Source of the DNA: Enoplolaimus lenunculus
Lineage: Eukaryota > Nematoda > Enoplea > Enoplida > Thoracostomopsidae
Reading direction: 5' to 3'
NCBI GenBank assembly: GCA_030248215.1
Contig: JASANG010000916.1
Span: 177,821 to 241,820 of the forward strand
DNA: 64,000 nucleotides
Positions 12,489-23,500 of the stretch are shown here, piece after piece (position 1 is the first letter of the stretch; each line of letters opens with the position of its first letter). Both the position numbers and the translations under genes were made by a program. Below the pieces are notes generated by a model. That model was given only the letters and a program-made list of their open reading frames with translations. It was not told the DNA's origin and searched no databases.

Positions 12489-13085
12489 TGAGTTGGGGCG
12501 ATTGGTCAGGGGCAGGTCGGTGGTCGGCAGCGGGTTGCTGTCCTGACGTCTGCCGTAGGCTGCAGAGATTGTTTGAGCATCGGCTGACACTTGTTGACTA
12601 ACCGTCGTTGTTGTGTCGTTGCTTTGGCTGCTGCTGGTTGTGTTGACCTGCGCGAACCGTTGCCGAAACTCCATCTCCAGCCGTTTGACTTGATCGCGTA
12701 ACTCCTGTTGCGCTGCTTCTGATTGTTGACGGTCACTTTCCAACTGCGAAACGACGTTGGTGATTGTCGATAGTTGCGACACAACGTCGTTGATGCGCTG
12801 CTCTGACTTGGCGTCAATGACTGTTACGGCCTCCAGGACGTGCGTCTGATTTGTTGTGATCGTCTCGAGACGGCCCTGGGTATTTGATTCCATCCGGGTG
12901 AGCATATCGGACATCATCGTCAACATGGTCTGTTTAGATGGGTCGATAGTCGACTTTGGGGTAGTTGAGGCTGCCGCGCTAGCGCTGGTCTGCGGGGACG
13001 GAGGCCGAGATTGATCACTATTATTATTACAAATCGTAGTGTTCTGAGTGTCATCAAATGAACAATGAAGATCTGATTCAGGCAT
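12405..13085 (-). CDS. Gag-like/ORF1-like coiled-coil protein of the fossil element
   Basis: 226 residues. An acidic and Ser/Pro-rich N-terminus leads to a long heptad-like region (about 60-145, rich in Gln, Glu and Val) predicted to be a coiled coil. An Asn run (from the TTG microsatellite) precedes a short Cys-containing end, KPCRCTGYCSAVKR. No enzyme motif. The ORF overlaps the downstream repeat. The element assignment is inference from context. Confidence 0.5.
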   Translation of the reverse strand: MPESDLHCSFDDTQNTTICNNNSDQSRPPSPQTSASAAASTTPKSTIDPSKQTMLTMMSDMLTRMESNTQGRLETITTNQTHVLEAVTVIDAKSEQRINDVVSQLSTITNVVSQLESDRQQSEAAQQELRDQVKRLEMEFRQRFAQVNTTSSSQSNDTTTTVSQQVSADAQTISAAYGRRQDSNPLPTTDLPLTNRPNSYNNNNNNNNNSVKKPCRCTGYCSAVKR

Positions 13086-13238
13086 AATTACAATCAGACT
13101 GAATTAAAAATAGTAAAAAGTTGAGTAAATACAATTGTGATGTTAAAGAGTTACGATTATTGTACAATCGTGATAGTTATTATTTGTTAAGTATGATTGC
13201 TGTTTATTTGAAGGGCTATGATTGGTTCGTGGTCACCA

Positions 13239-14266
13239 TATAGGATGATGGGTTTCCGGGCTGGGTGGCCTCCGAAACACATAAACTCCGTCTGTGTGAG
13301 CCTATTATTTGCAGGGGAGCTGTCTGTGGGTTTTTTTATAGTTCGAGTCCGCCAATCAATAGCAAATAGCCTTCCAATCAGGCTCACAGACACCAGTAAT
13401 CTGGTGGTTTATTAACAGTACAAGTGACATATTTAATAATACGACGATAATAAAAGTAATACGAATAAGCCCGTAGGCAATTCACAAGTATCCGAAATTA
13501 AGTTAAAGTCCGTAGACTATTCGACAGAAATCTGGCCGTAGCCAACAAAAACTGCAATTACGCATTTTTATACGCATTTATAAGTGGCTTGGGCCACACA
13601 CAAATTTCATTTTTAGACACACACGCATAGTTTCTGGTTTTGAACCTTTATGGCTGAGACAAATTTTATATCATCGGATAAAGAATTCTTTAAATCGCCT
13701 AGTTGTCGATTTGCTTCAAATTCTGACTGGCTGTTAGCGAGATATTTGCCTTTAAAGTCGTTGCTTCAAACTTGTTAAAAATCGACTCGAAATACGGCGT
13801 AAAAATACACGGGGAAAAGTAACCGAGGCTGCACCGCGGGGTGCGGTCCGAGCCCGGTTACAGGCAACGCTAAACCCAAAAAACCGGTTCAAAACCATTT
13901 GAAAACTATTTTAATTTCAAATCCAGTCCGTTGGTTGCGGTTCTGGGTTAATGCCCTCTAACTTGAAAACAACTATCAGGTTTCCCTTGGTATAACTGCT
14001 GTAGTTGTAATACGAAAATACTTTGATGTCAAATGTATATATGCGCAATTCGGCTGTTGTGATAGAAAGGTTGTGATACGCACACTGTGATAAACAACAT
14101 TGAATGTGATATGTATTGATTGACACAGGGCTGTTATAACGAACATTAAACGAGAAAAAAGGTGCGAAAATCGGTTTCGCAAGCGCTAAATTGCGCTACA
14201 GTAACCAGTACAGCGGCAGGGGGGTTTTACACTATTGTTGTTGTTGTTATTGTTGTTGTTGTTGTA
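13239..14266 (-). repeat. Long direct repeat, copy 2 (LTR-like)
   Basis: Same order of blocks as copy 1, in direct orientation and about 200 bp shorter. Upstream of the ORF on the minus strand. Confidence 0.6.
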
Positions 14267-14378
14267 AGGGGGGTTTTAGGAGGCCCGAGGGAACCCAGGA
14301 GTTTGAGGGCCGGGTTTTAGCGCGCCGGCGGGTATTCCTCGGCGTAGGGGCGCCGGGAAATATCCGACAAACATTATA

Positions 14379-17027
14379 AGGTAGCGTTAACACCTGTCGA
14401 TTTTCCAAATTGTCATGCGTTAACCGTACCCTAGCACCCCTATCTTAATACGTGTCACAGAGCATCTTGTAACGCGTTAGAGTAGGGTTAATGCAATTTT
14501 TGCGTTAGAATTAACGTATGACAATTTTGAAAATTGACACGTGTTGAACTTACTTTGTAACGTTTTCAGTAGCAAAATGAAGTTTATTATTGTGAACGAA
14601 GCATAGTATTTGCGGACTTTTATCAAACAAGTGAATGGCAGAAATTACAGTTTTCATATTTTGCGCGGTATACAGTATATGGTTCGAATCAAGTGTCGCA
14701 AATAGGTCGAATTTAAAGGTTCTTTAGTGATTAATAACTGAATCTAAGGAATTATATACATATGAGAATGCCGATAATGGCGTTTTATAATCTTCAGTTG
14801 ATGCCCAACAACACCTTTCTGGAAATGTACTTTACCATTTATTTTTGTTAAAGTATGATTGACAAAAATGCATTAAAAAATATATTTTAAATGGTATCAC
14901 GGTCGTAGTTAACGTTAATCATCCACTAAGGTGTGAGCCCGGCATGAAGATCCGGTGTCGCATGGAAAAACGACCCCCCAAAAGATAACCCACGGGAACA
15001 TTTTAATGGAGTACCATATTCATAGAGCCGTGTAAAAATAAACTTCAATACAGACACCACCGGGTCATTTTTGCGCAGCATCGCATGAAAAAATGACCCC
15101 CGTTAAAAAGAGACCCCCGGTCAGTTTTACACAGCACTGTATTATAATTATCCTTTGTGAAAATAATTTACACCCCGTTGGCGAATATTCTAAAGCACAG
15201 TGAAAGCTTAATTTAGATAACAAAACTAAGGAAACCACGCTTACCGCTCATAATTGGAGAAACAGACGATGCAGCGAATTAAAGTTCAAAGAACAATTTA
15301 CTGGAAAATTCAAAACAAATACATACCGTGAGCGGTCCCTGCCGCTGCTCCCTCCCCAGTCGCTATGGAATATTCTTTAGTCGTATGTCAGAACCGTCCG
15401 ACTATGTCATTTACCGTTAAAATGATATACCCGTTGTCCAGACTTGTTATTTGCTTACCTAGATCTGGTAGCTGATCTCTAGACTACACAAGGATGTACC
15501 TAGAAACCAGTTTCCTCTGAAAGTGAAAAATCTTAATTAAAGAAAATAAAAGAGGAAATTAACCAGTTATCAAGGATCCGCTGAAGAAATTGAAATATTA
15601 AAAACGAGAATAACTGGTTATTGAGAGGTTATGTAACTGGTTGTTTTCTCTTTTACTCAGTTCAGTTGTGTTGTAATGATTTACAGAATGCGGCTAAATT
15701 CTGAATGTGTTTCTCGAGTTTTTGGTTTAAGAGTTCTGCTTACTTGTATTTCTGTTCTTTCGTATTATTTTGTTCTTCGATTTTGTGTTACTTGCTTTAT
15801 TTACGTTTCAAAATTATTAATAAAGTTTTAAACCGTCTTCAGTACCGAATCGCGAGTTCGACGGGCTTCATCGTAAAAACTCAGAGATCGTACACACAGG
15901 CTAAGACCAGTGTGGGATGAACTCGCCTGGTCCTCTAGTCTCATACCTTTACCCCCAAATATACTGGTGGTTAACACATTCATTGGCCTAGCCAGGATTT
16001 TGGTTTCGGGGCCCACATCGTTGAACTGTTAATGGAAATGGGGGTGCTTTTACTTGTGTGGTGAAATTTACGCCTGAGGTGTGTGATTACAGGTAAGGAT
16101 GTTGCAAAAACCAAATCCGCTTCAAATATTTATGTTCGCGCCAAGAAAATAGTGATGTGCCAACCGAAAAGTTCTGCCAATGCCGATACAGTTGAAATTT
16201 TGCCGTTGCCAAACCTACATATCCCGAGCTGATACCGATGTCGATACTAATTTTTACACAATGATGCGTTATTACTTAATTACATGGTCAAAACGCAACG
16301 ACTTAAAACGTTAACAAAACAAGCATAAACAACTATGACAACTGTTAATTTCGCTCAATTTTATTGTGTGCACATTAGACATCTGCCAGTGTATTGAATG
16401 TCAACATCTCAATGACGTTATCTGCAAAGGGGAAGGGCATTATACTTTGCAAATTTATTTAATAAGTCGCTCTTAAACATTGCTGCTCTGGAATGAAAAG
16501 TGGGTCCTATTTTTATGAGGGTCAATATTTCATTCCCATATTGGCTGTGTAAAGGTCATTTTTAATGGGTGTCTTTTTTTCACACCACAGTACTATGAAA
16601 AGCGGACCCCCAAGAAAATGTTCGCGAGAGTCATTGTTTTGGGGGGTAATTTTTTAATGCGACATCGGGATTCGAATCCTACCTTGAAATTGTATTGTTT
16701 ATTAGAATAAAAATAGCAGTGTAGGAAAGTGGCAAATATACGCAATGATTTATTGATGCTTAAAAACAGAATTAAGCTTTTTTTGTTACACAATTATGAA
16801 GCATAGTTTAAAATCTTAATATTTTTAGAAAATAGACAAAATATGAAGCGTTTATATTAATAAAATAATAAAAAAGATACATTTAATTAATAATTGTTAA
16901 CTTAATTTAAAAACAAATTCATTAGAAATTGTTCAACTGCTGAAATTTCGCAAAAACATTCTTCAATCGTTCGTTACCAGTAATTGCGTTAAATTTCTTA
17001 CTTAAACTGTGATAATAATTACTTAAA
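14379..17027. other. Upstream region of the Cys-loop receptor gene
   Basis: No coding exon seen. Holds the repeats at 14935-15145 and 16490-16690. The 200 bp before the ATG are very AT-rich, as expected of a nematode promoter, but no specific site can be named. Confidence 0.5.
14935..15145. repeat. Dispersed repeat with GACCCCC / GGGTCATTTTT blocks
   Basis: GGTGTCGCATGGAAAAACGAC and a second such block; an inverse relative lies at 16490-16690. Confidence 0.5.
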
Positions 17028-17519
17028 ATGTTTTTCATTACATTTTTTTCGTCTTTCCTATCGTTAAACTTTACTCAAATCGCCCACGGCAGTTCTGATT
17101 ATTTATCCGCGCTGTCCGGAAGCGGCGGCACGCTCAGAACAGGCGGATCATCGGTACGGATAGGCGGAACACGTCAAGGTATAACAGAACCGCCGACAAA
17201 AAGTGTTAAAGGGGCCAAAAATCTTGACCTTCAGCGTGTCATCGGGGGTAGCAATGCGAAACTTAGCGAAGGGGTTGTCAGTACCGGCGGTATAGGTTAT
17301 CATTTATTTGGAACCCAGGATCGCGATGGATGCAATCCGATGAACGAAACAACCATCGCTCGAGTGGTACTTCAAGAAGTACTCGTTCGTAAACATTACG
17401 ATAAAAGTAGCATTCCGTCGCCGACAGGGATCGATGTTCAAATTGAAGTTGTCGTTCAAAGGATTTCACAAATTTCTGAAATTACATCGAGTTTCACGCT
17501 TGATTTGCTGTTTAGTCAG
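17028..17519 (+). CDS. Cys-loop receptor exon 1: signal peptide and N-terminal ligand-binding domain
   Basis: The ATG at 17028 opens a hydrophobic leader ([15 protein letters not shown]) with likely cleavage after residues 20-21 (AHG). A Gly/Ser/Thr-rich spacer follows (about 22-75), longer than in most family members. The ligand-binding fold begins near residue 100 and includes the strand [20 protein letters not shown] typical of Cys-loop receptors (about 136-156). The exon ends LLFSQ at a GTAAAG donor in phase 0. This ATG was chosen because it directly precedes the leader and nothing upstream in frame looks coding. Confidence 0.93.
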
Positions 17520-20500
17520 GTAAAGTTAACACAGAGTGAACACAGACAGTTGCTTTCTTGGAGTGGAGTATAACACACGTTGTGATATAGTCCTTGGGTT
17601 TGTTGCTGGACCCATATTCTCAGACGCATTCACATTTCGAAGGGCTTGCACGTGCCCTTGTCCATCGCACTGCCGTGCAATGGTTTTTTTGATATTCAGT
17701 ACTACCCAGCCCGAGAAATTTGTAGGCCGATGACTAAAATAGACACCACTTTTGTCGTCTTTTGAAATAGTTAATAAAATGAATTACTCGTTGTCGTTGG
17801 AGCTAGAACAACTAATGAATATTTCACAAATTTGGCTGGCTGATCGCCTATGCTGAAAAATAACCGTTTCTTCAAAATTCTTAAAACAATTGTCAAAATA
17901 ATACATTTTATTCCGTTTTTAGTATCCAAATGTTAAAAAAATTTTCTCGTTCGCTACGCTCGCTTTTCAGCAATTATTGGTATAAAATATGAACCATTTT
18001 CACAGATTTGGCTGGATAAAGGCCTTGCGTACAATGCGATCACAGGCTGCCTCGAAAATATTACGCTCAGTTACCGGATGCTGGATCATATCTGGGAACC
18101 GTATGTGTGTTTTGTGAATAGCGAAGACACATCACTGCACGAATCGCCAACGCCAAATATTTTTCTTATGATTTATCCGAACGGCACTGTATGGCTCAAT
18201 TATCGCGTCAAGGTAAAGTCACAAGGAAGGGTCTACAACACACTAGCGGATCCAGTGGGAGGGCCGCAGAGATGCCTTGTTTCCCACAGCAAGGATCAAA
18301 ACCAAAATTTTGTGTCAATATTTTTGAGCGAAGCGAAACTCCGAGCGAAGCTCGGAGTTTCGCGAAGCGTTCTATGTTTTGTACTTGGGGGTCGAATTTT
18401 GGGTGCGAGGAATCTGCGTAGACTATTTGTAAACCTCCAAAACCGATAATTGAGCAGCTAGCTAATAGATAATTGGGATATTAGCATAGTTTATAAGCCT
18501 AAGTTAGGACTTTTTACAATGTTTCACTAATTATTAAGGTTAAAAGCAATATAATTTCAGCACTAAAGGGTTTTAGGCGCGAGGAATTTGAAGAAATTGT
18601 TTACAAACATCCAAAACTGATAATTGAATAGTTAGCTAATAGCTAATTTGCATATTAGCTAAATTTACAAGACAAAACTAGGATTTTTTTAAATTATTTC
18701 AATAATTATTACGGTTTACTGAAGGTTTTTTGGTGCGAGCAATCTGAATAAAGTATTTACAAACGTCTAAAACCGATAATTGAGTAGTTAGTTAATTGAT
18801 AATTTGCAAATAAGCATAATTGATAAGCCTAAATTAGGCGTTTCTACAATGTTTCACTAATTATTAGGGTTACAAGCAATCTAATTTCAGCAATAATGGG
18901 TTTTCGGGTGCGAGGAATCTGAATAAATTGTCTATAAACCTTTAAAAGCGATTATCGAATAGTTAGCTAATAGCTAATTTGCATATTTGCTTAATTGACG
19001 AGAAAAAATTATAACTTTTTAAATTATTTCAATAATTATTAGGGTGGCTGAAGGGTTCTTGGGTGCGAGGAATCTTAGGAAATTGTTTAAAAACCTCCAA
19101 AATCGATAAATGAATAGTTAGCTAATAACTAATTTGCATATTACCTTAACTGCTTACGTGCGTTCGAGCTTCGCTCAATAAATGTAGTCCCACTACGACT
19201 GGTAGTAGTAAAACTGTTATTGGCTTTTTTCTCGTTTGGCTCGCTTGCTTTTTTGCTATTACGTTATTAGGTTTCTCCTTTGTTATATAATTGGGCCAAT
19301 GTAAAGAACAGGGGCGGAACCTGATTATAAGCATATTCCTAAGCCTAAGCCTAAGCCTAAGCCAAGCCAAAAAAATAGTCTAAAGCGTAAGCTTACTCTA
19401 TTCTAGTCCCACAGATAAACGTTCCACCCCTGATCTCTACATGGGCCAAAAATTGTTTATTTCTAACCGCTACTGCTGCAACAATTTTTATCCAACACCG
19501 TGTAGTGGTTGACAGAAATATTAAATCTAAATATTAAATCTGGAACAACCGTTAAGATTCTGTAAAAAATACGGAATTGGTATTGAAATTATATACTCGA
19601 GTCGACTCGTTTTGCGCTGTGGTGTAATTATGTTTACATTTAAATTGGGTCCCAGAGCACATGACGCCACGGATCCGAGAGGTGGGGTACGGTGTCAGAG
19701 GCATTGAATTTATGCAATGTTTATTCACAACCCAACTCAATTTTATTGAAGCAAACCATTATTTTAATATCGGCATTGGCGAATCCAATTGGCACCAAGG
19801 CTGTGGTTCACCAAACACAGATCAAAACTAAAATTGTGTATTAAGAATCAGTGCTAAAATTGCGTTTGGTTTCTCGCTCGTTTCGCGTAACGAACTTTTC
19901 TTCACAATCATATGTGGCGCACCGTTCCCGTCAGGAAGTTTTGGACCGCGACTTGAGTAACCGGCGTTGTGCCATTTCAGGTACGCGCTCCATGCTTAAT
20001 GGATCTGACGTATTTTCCAATGGATGTTCAAGAATGCCTTTTGGTCCTCGAAAGTTATTCGTTTAACAATGCTAAAGTACGTTTGCGACCTGGCTTTGTT
20101 ACTACAAGCCGGGCGGATTCCGATAATGACCATTTAAAGTAATAGATGCTTGCCGAGAAAACCTAAGCCTGAGCCTAAAGTCTAAGCATTACAGTGGCAG
20201 TATACTTGGCGTGGTGCCGGACGCACGTTAAAAAACTTCTGCTTACAAGATGATATGCTGTGACACGCGTCAATACACGTGCGTTGTGGTTCGGTTCCGG
20301 ACAGCGACGGACGGCGCCGTACGTCCTCAAAAGTATAGTACCACCCTCAGTCACATAGACCTAAACGTCAGCCTTATTGTATGCCAAAGTTTTCCAGTCC
20401 CTATGTCAGCTGAGGCCATTGTTGTGCTGATTAGCCATTGCCGGATGAAAATAAACTAAATTTTAAGTTAAAGCATAAAGACTAAAAGCGTAAGCTTAAA

Positions 20501-23500
20501 CGCCTACCGTAAGACTAAACTAAACCTAAAAGTTTAGCCTGACGCCTACCCTAAAGCGTAAACCAAAAGCTGAGCCTAAAAATCGTAAGCTTTCGTCTTT
20601 CAACGCATAAAAAACAAGCCAAATGCTAAGCCTAAACCTAAACCTAATTAGTGGCCGCGCTTAGGTTTAATCAATAGGTTAAACCTGAATCTTGAACTAC
20701 GTGTGCTGCTGGTTGTATATCTGGTAAAATTTTGTGCACTTTGTACGATATAAAATGGATGCAATTTTAGGCAAAGTATACAATTTTCAGGTACGCCTAA
20801 TCTGGAAAGAAATTAATCCGGTGGTAATTATGAATCGCGATAACCTACGACTGCCTGATTTTAAACTTCAGGATTACAAGTAAGCGTCGAACGTTTCGGT
20901 CGAGTTCGTGTTTGCATGTTTGCAATTATCCGTGCCGGAGCCCCTCGCGATGATCGAAATATTTTTCAAATTTTTTTGCATAAAGTCTTGTTAGAGTGGA
21001 CGGGCCTAAATGGGAGGTACAGGGGGGATTGGCTGTTCCAGCCCTGGCTATTATACACAGATTGCTTGACCGATAAGACCGTTAAGCTTCGACAATTAAT
21101 ACCCAGGCTGTGAGCGTCCTGTGCAGTCGGTTCAATTATCGCAGGGCACTCAACTTGTTCAGGAATATTACCATAAGACCATGAACAGGTGGCGCAAAGC
21201 CTTACAGGTTAAAAAATTTCATATATAAATTTGGTTGTGGGGCCGCCCGGCGGACTGACGCCTGTTCGCATACAATGCCGCTCCGTTCTGTACGAACGAC
21301 ACTGGACGGCACCGAAAGGCACTAAAATAGTCAACAAGTATAGCACAACTTTTCAGTTTATTGACTTTTACGCGTAAAGCTTAGAAGTTCAGGAGCAGTA
21401 GGATTCAGCTGCGAATATGTACCCAATGCAACAATTAAAATTAATAAACCATAGCGACTGTGCAAAGTGGGCGTACTGGGAATATATGCCCGCTATAAGG
21501 GACATTTTTTCCCTATCGGGTTCGAAATTTAGTTGCCCTAAAGACAGTTGTTTTGTGTGAAAATATTACATTCGAATGGTTTTGTTTTTAAAACTGCAAA
21601 TGTTGTGTCTATGCGTAAAATGTTTCGTTGTTGTCAGTCACAGTAGCTACTTCTCACAAGGGTCCCTGGGTTGTTTGACACGTCCTCCATCCTTAACGTT
21701 AAGAATTAGGTTTAGGCCTAGAAGCAGGTAAGCCTTATCTAAAACCGGCCAATGTAAAGAACAGGAGAGGAACAGTATTAGAAGCATATTCCTAAGCCTA
21801 AGCCTAAAGCCTAAACGTAAGAATGAGCCTATTCCTAAGCCTAAGCGTAAGAATGAGCATATTCCTAAGCCTAAGCGTAAGAATGAGCATATTCCTAAGC
21901 CTAATCCTAAGCCTAAGCCTTAAGCCAAGCAAAAACATTAGTCTAAAGCGTAAGCTTACGCTACTCTAGTCCAACAGAAAACGTTCCGCCCCTGATATTT
22001 ACATGGGCCTCTTAAACCTAAGCCTGAGCCTAGAACCTACCAGTCACGATAGTTTTTTTCTCAAAGGCTTCGCCAGCTCCTACGCCAGCTCGTTCTTGAC
22101 ACGTCTTTCACCGTTAAACGCTAAGCATTAGGTTTAGGTCAATACGTATGCAAGCCTTATTTTAAACCTAAATCTGAGAGCGTAGAATTTCTACGCTCAT
22201 TGATGAAATCAAACCAGAAACGTTTTAATTTTGATATTTTCAGATATCAAAAATTTGCGTACGAATATGCTCCAGGTTTGTGGGATCAGCTGGAAATTAA
22301 ATTCTTTTTCCGTCGTTCGTACGGGTTTTATCTACTTCAATGCTATTTGCCAACGTCGTCATCAGTGTTCATCAGTTGGATATCGTTTTGGCTTGATCGA
22401 AAAGTAACCAAATAACCTGTTGCGTAGTTGAGGATAGGGATCGGGGGGGGTGCAGGGATGAACTAACGTATCCCCCGCTCAATGGTTTTAGCTGTTGAAG
22501 CAAGATAAAGCATAGAGGTCCTACGACTTGTGTGCCTTCAAAAATTTATAGCTAAAATACTACTATTAAATTTAACGGATAAATTAAAATAAATTTGTAA
22601 CAAGTTTGAAGCTACAAATCCCGGAATTTATACTACTGTTACGGCCCTCAGCTACACACTGGCTCATTTGTCCATGGGTGCAAAGGTTTCCAGGGTCGTT
22701 ACCTACCTTTATGTCTGTACAGTTGTAGGTGTATAAGTGTTCGGACCCATGTATTGCACAGAGCCGGATCGTTTTCCGGTGTACTACTGTACCGGCCCTG
22801 TTCTATACATGGGCCAGCGTTCAAATATTTCAGGCTCTTCCAGCCCGAATAACGCTAACAGTGAGTTCACTGATGGCGATGTCGATTCAATTTGGCAATC
22901 TGGCACGATCGTTGCCAAAAGTTTCGTATGTCAAGGTACAATAAAAGCAATTGCCGACATTTTCAGTCGAAGCACCGCCATACTCACAGAAAGTTTTATC
23001 GGACAGCGTCGGGCTCGTAATCAAGTGGGGGGCCAGTAAACCTCAGCCGCTCCTGAAAATATTTTACCCCCACCCACCTCAATAAAAGTTTTGGCCCATG
23101 TTACTTTTAGGATCGTCCAGGTTTCTGGCGGGTCTATAAACAAGTAGGTTTAGATTCCAGATTATATTTTTTGCTTAGTCTTAATAGGCTTTGTCTTAGG
23201 AACATACTTTGCAACGCTTAGGCTTAGGCTTAGGCTTACGAATACGTTTAATCTACTGTTACTCCCCTAAAAGCAACATTGGCCAAAGTTTCAAACTTGC
23301 TTGTAAGTCAACGAAAACTCTTGTATGCCCTTCCGGAACAATTTTTAGCCCGCCCTCCCTTTAAAGCTGAATTGGCTTGGCCAAAGTTTCAAACTTGCTT
23401 GTAAGTCAACGAAAACTCTTGTATGCCCTTCCGGAACAATTTTTAGCCCGCCGTCCCTTTAAAGCTGAATTGGCTTAGCCAAAGTTTCAAACTTGCTTGT

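Larger units (their letters stand above)
11243..14378 (-). mobile_element. Fossil retroelement-like unit with two long direct repeats
   Basis: Two direct repeats, 11247-12488 and 13239-14266, enclose about 750 bp with a gag-like ORF on the minus strand. The repeats are similar over their length but differ by substitutions and length changes, so the insertion is not recent. An ACATTATA sequence at both outer edges may be the target duplication. No reverse transcriptase is recognisable, so the copy is incomplete. LTR-type is the best guess; a Penelope-like arrangement is also possible. Confidence 0.5.

Noticed and set aside
17826-17850. A second copy of the exon 2 start (IWLADRL) 180 bp upstream of the real one
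   Set aside because: Similarity covers about 17 bp and then a stop-rich stretch follows; not a duplicated exon.
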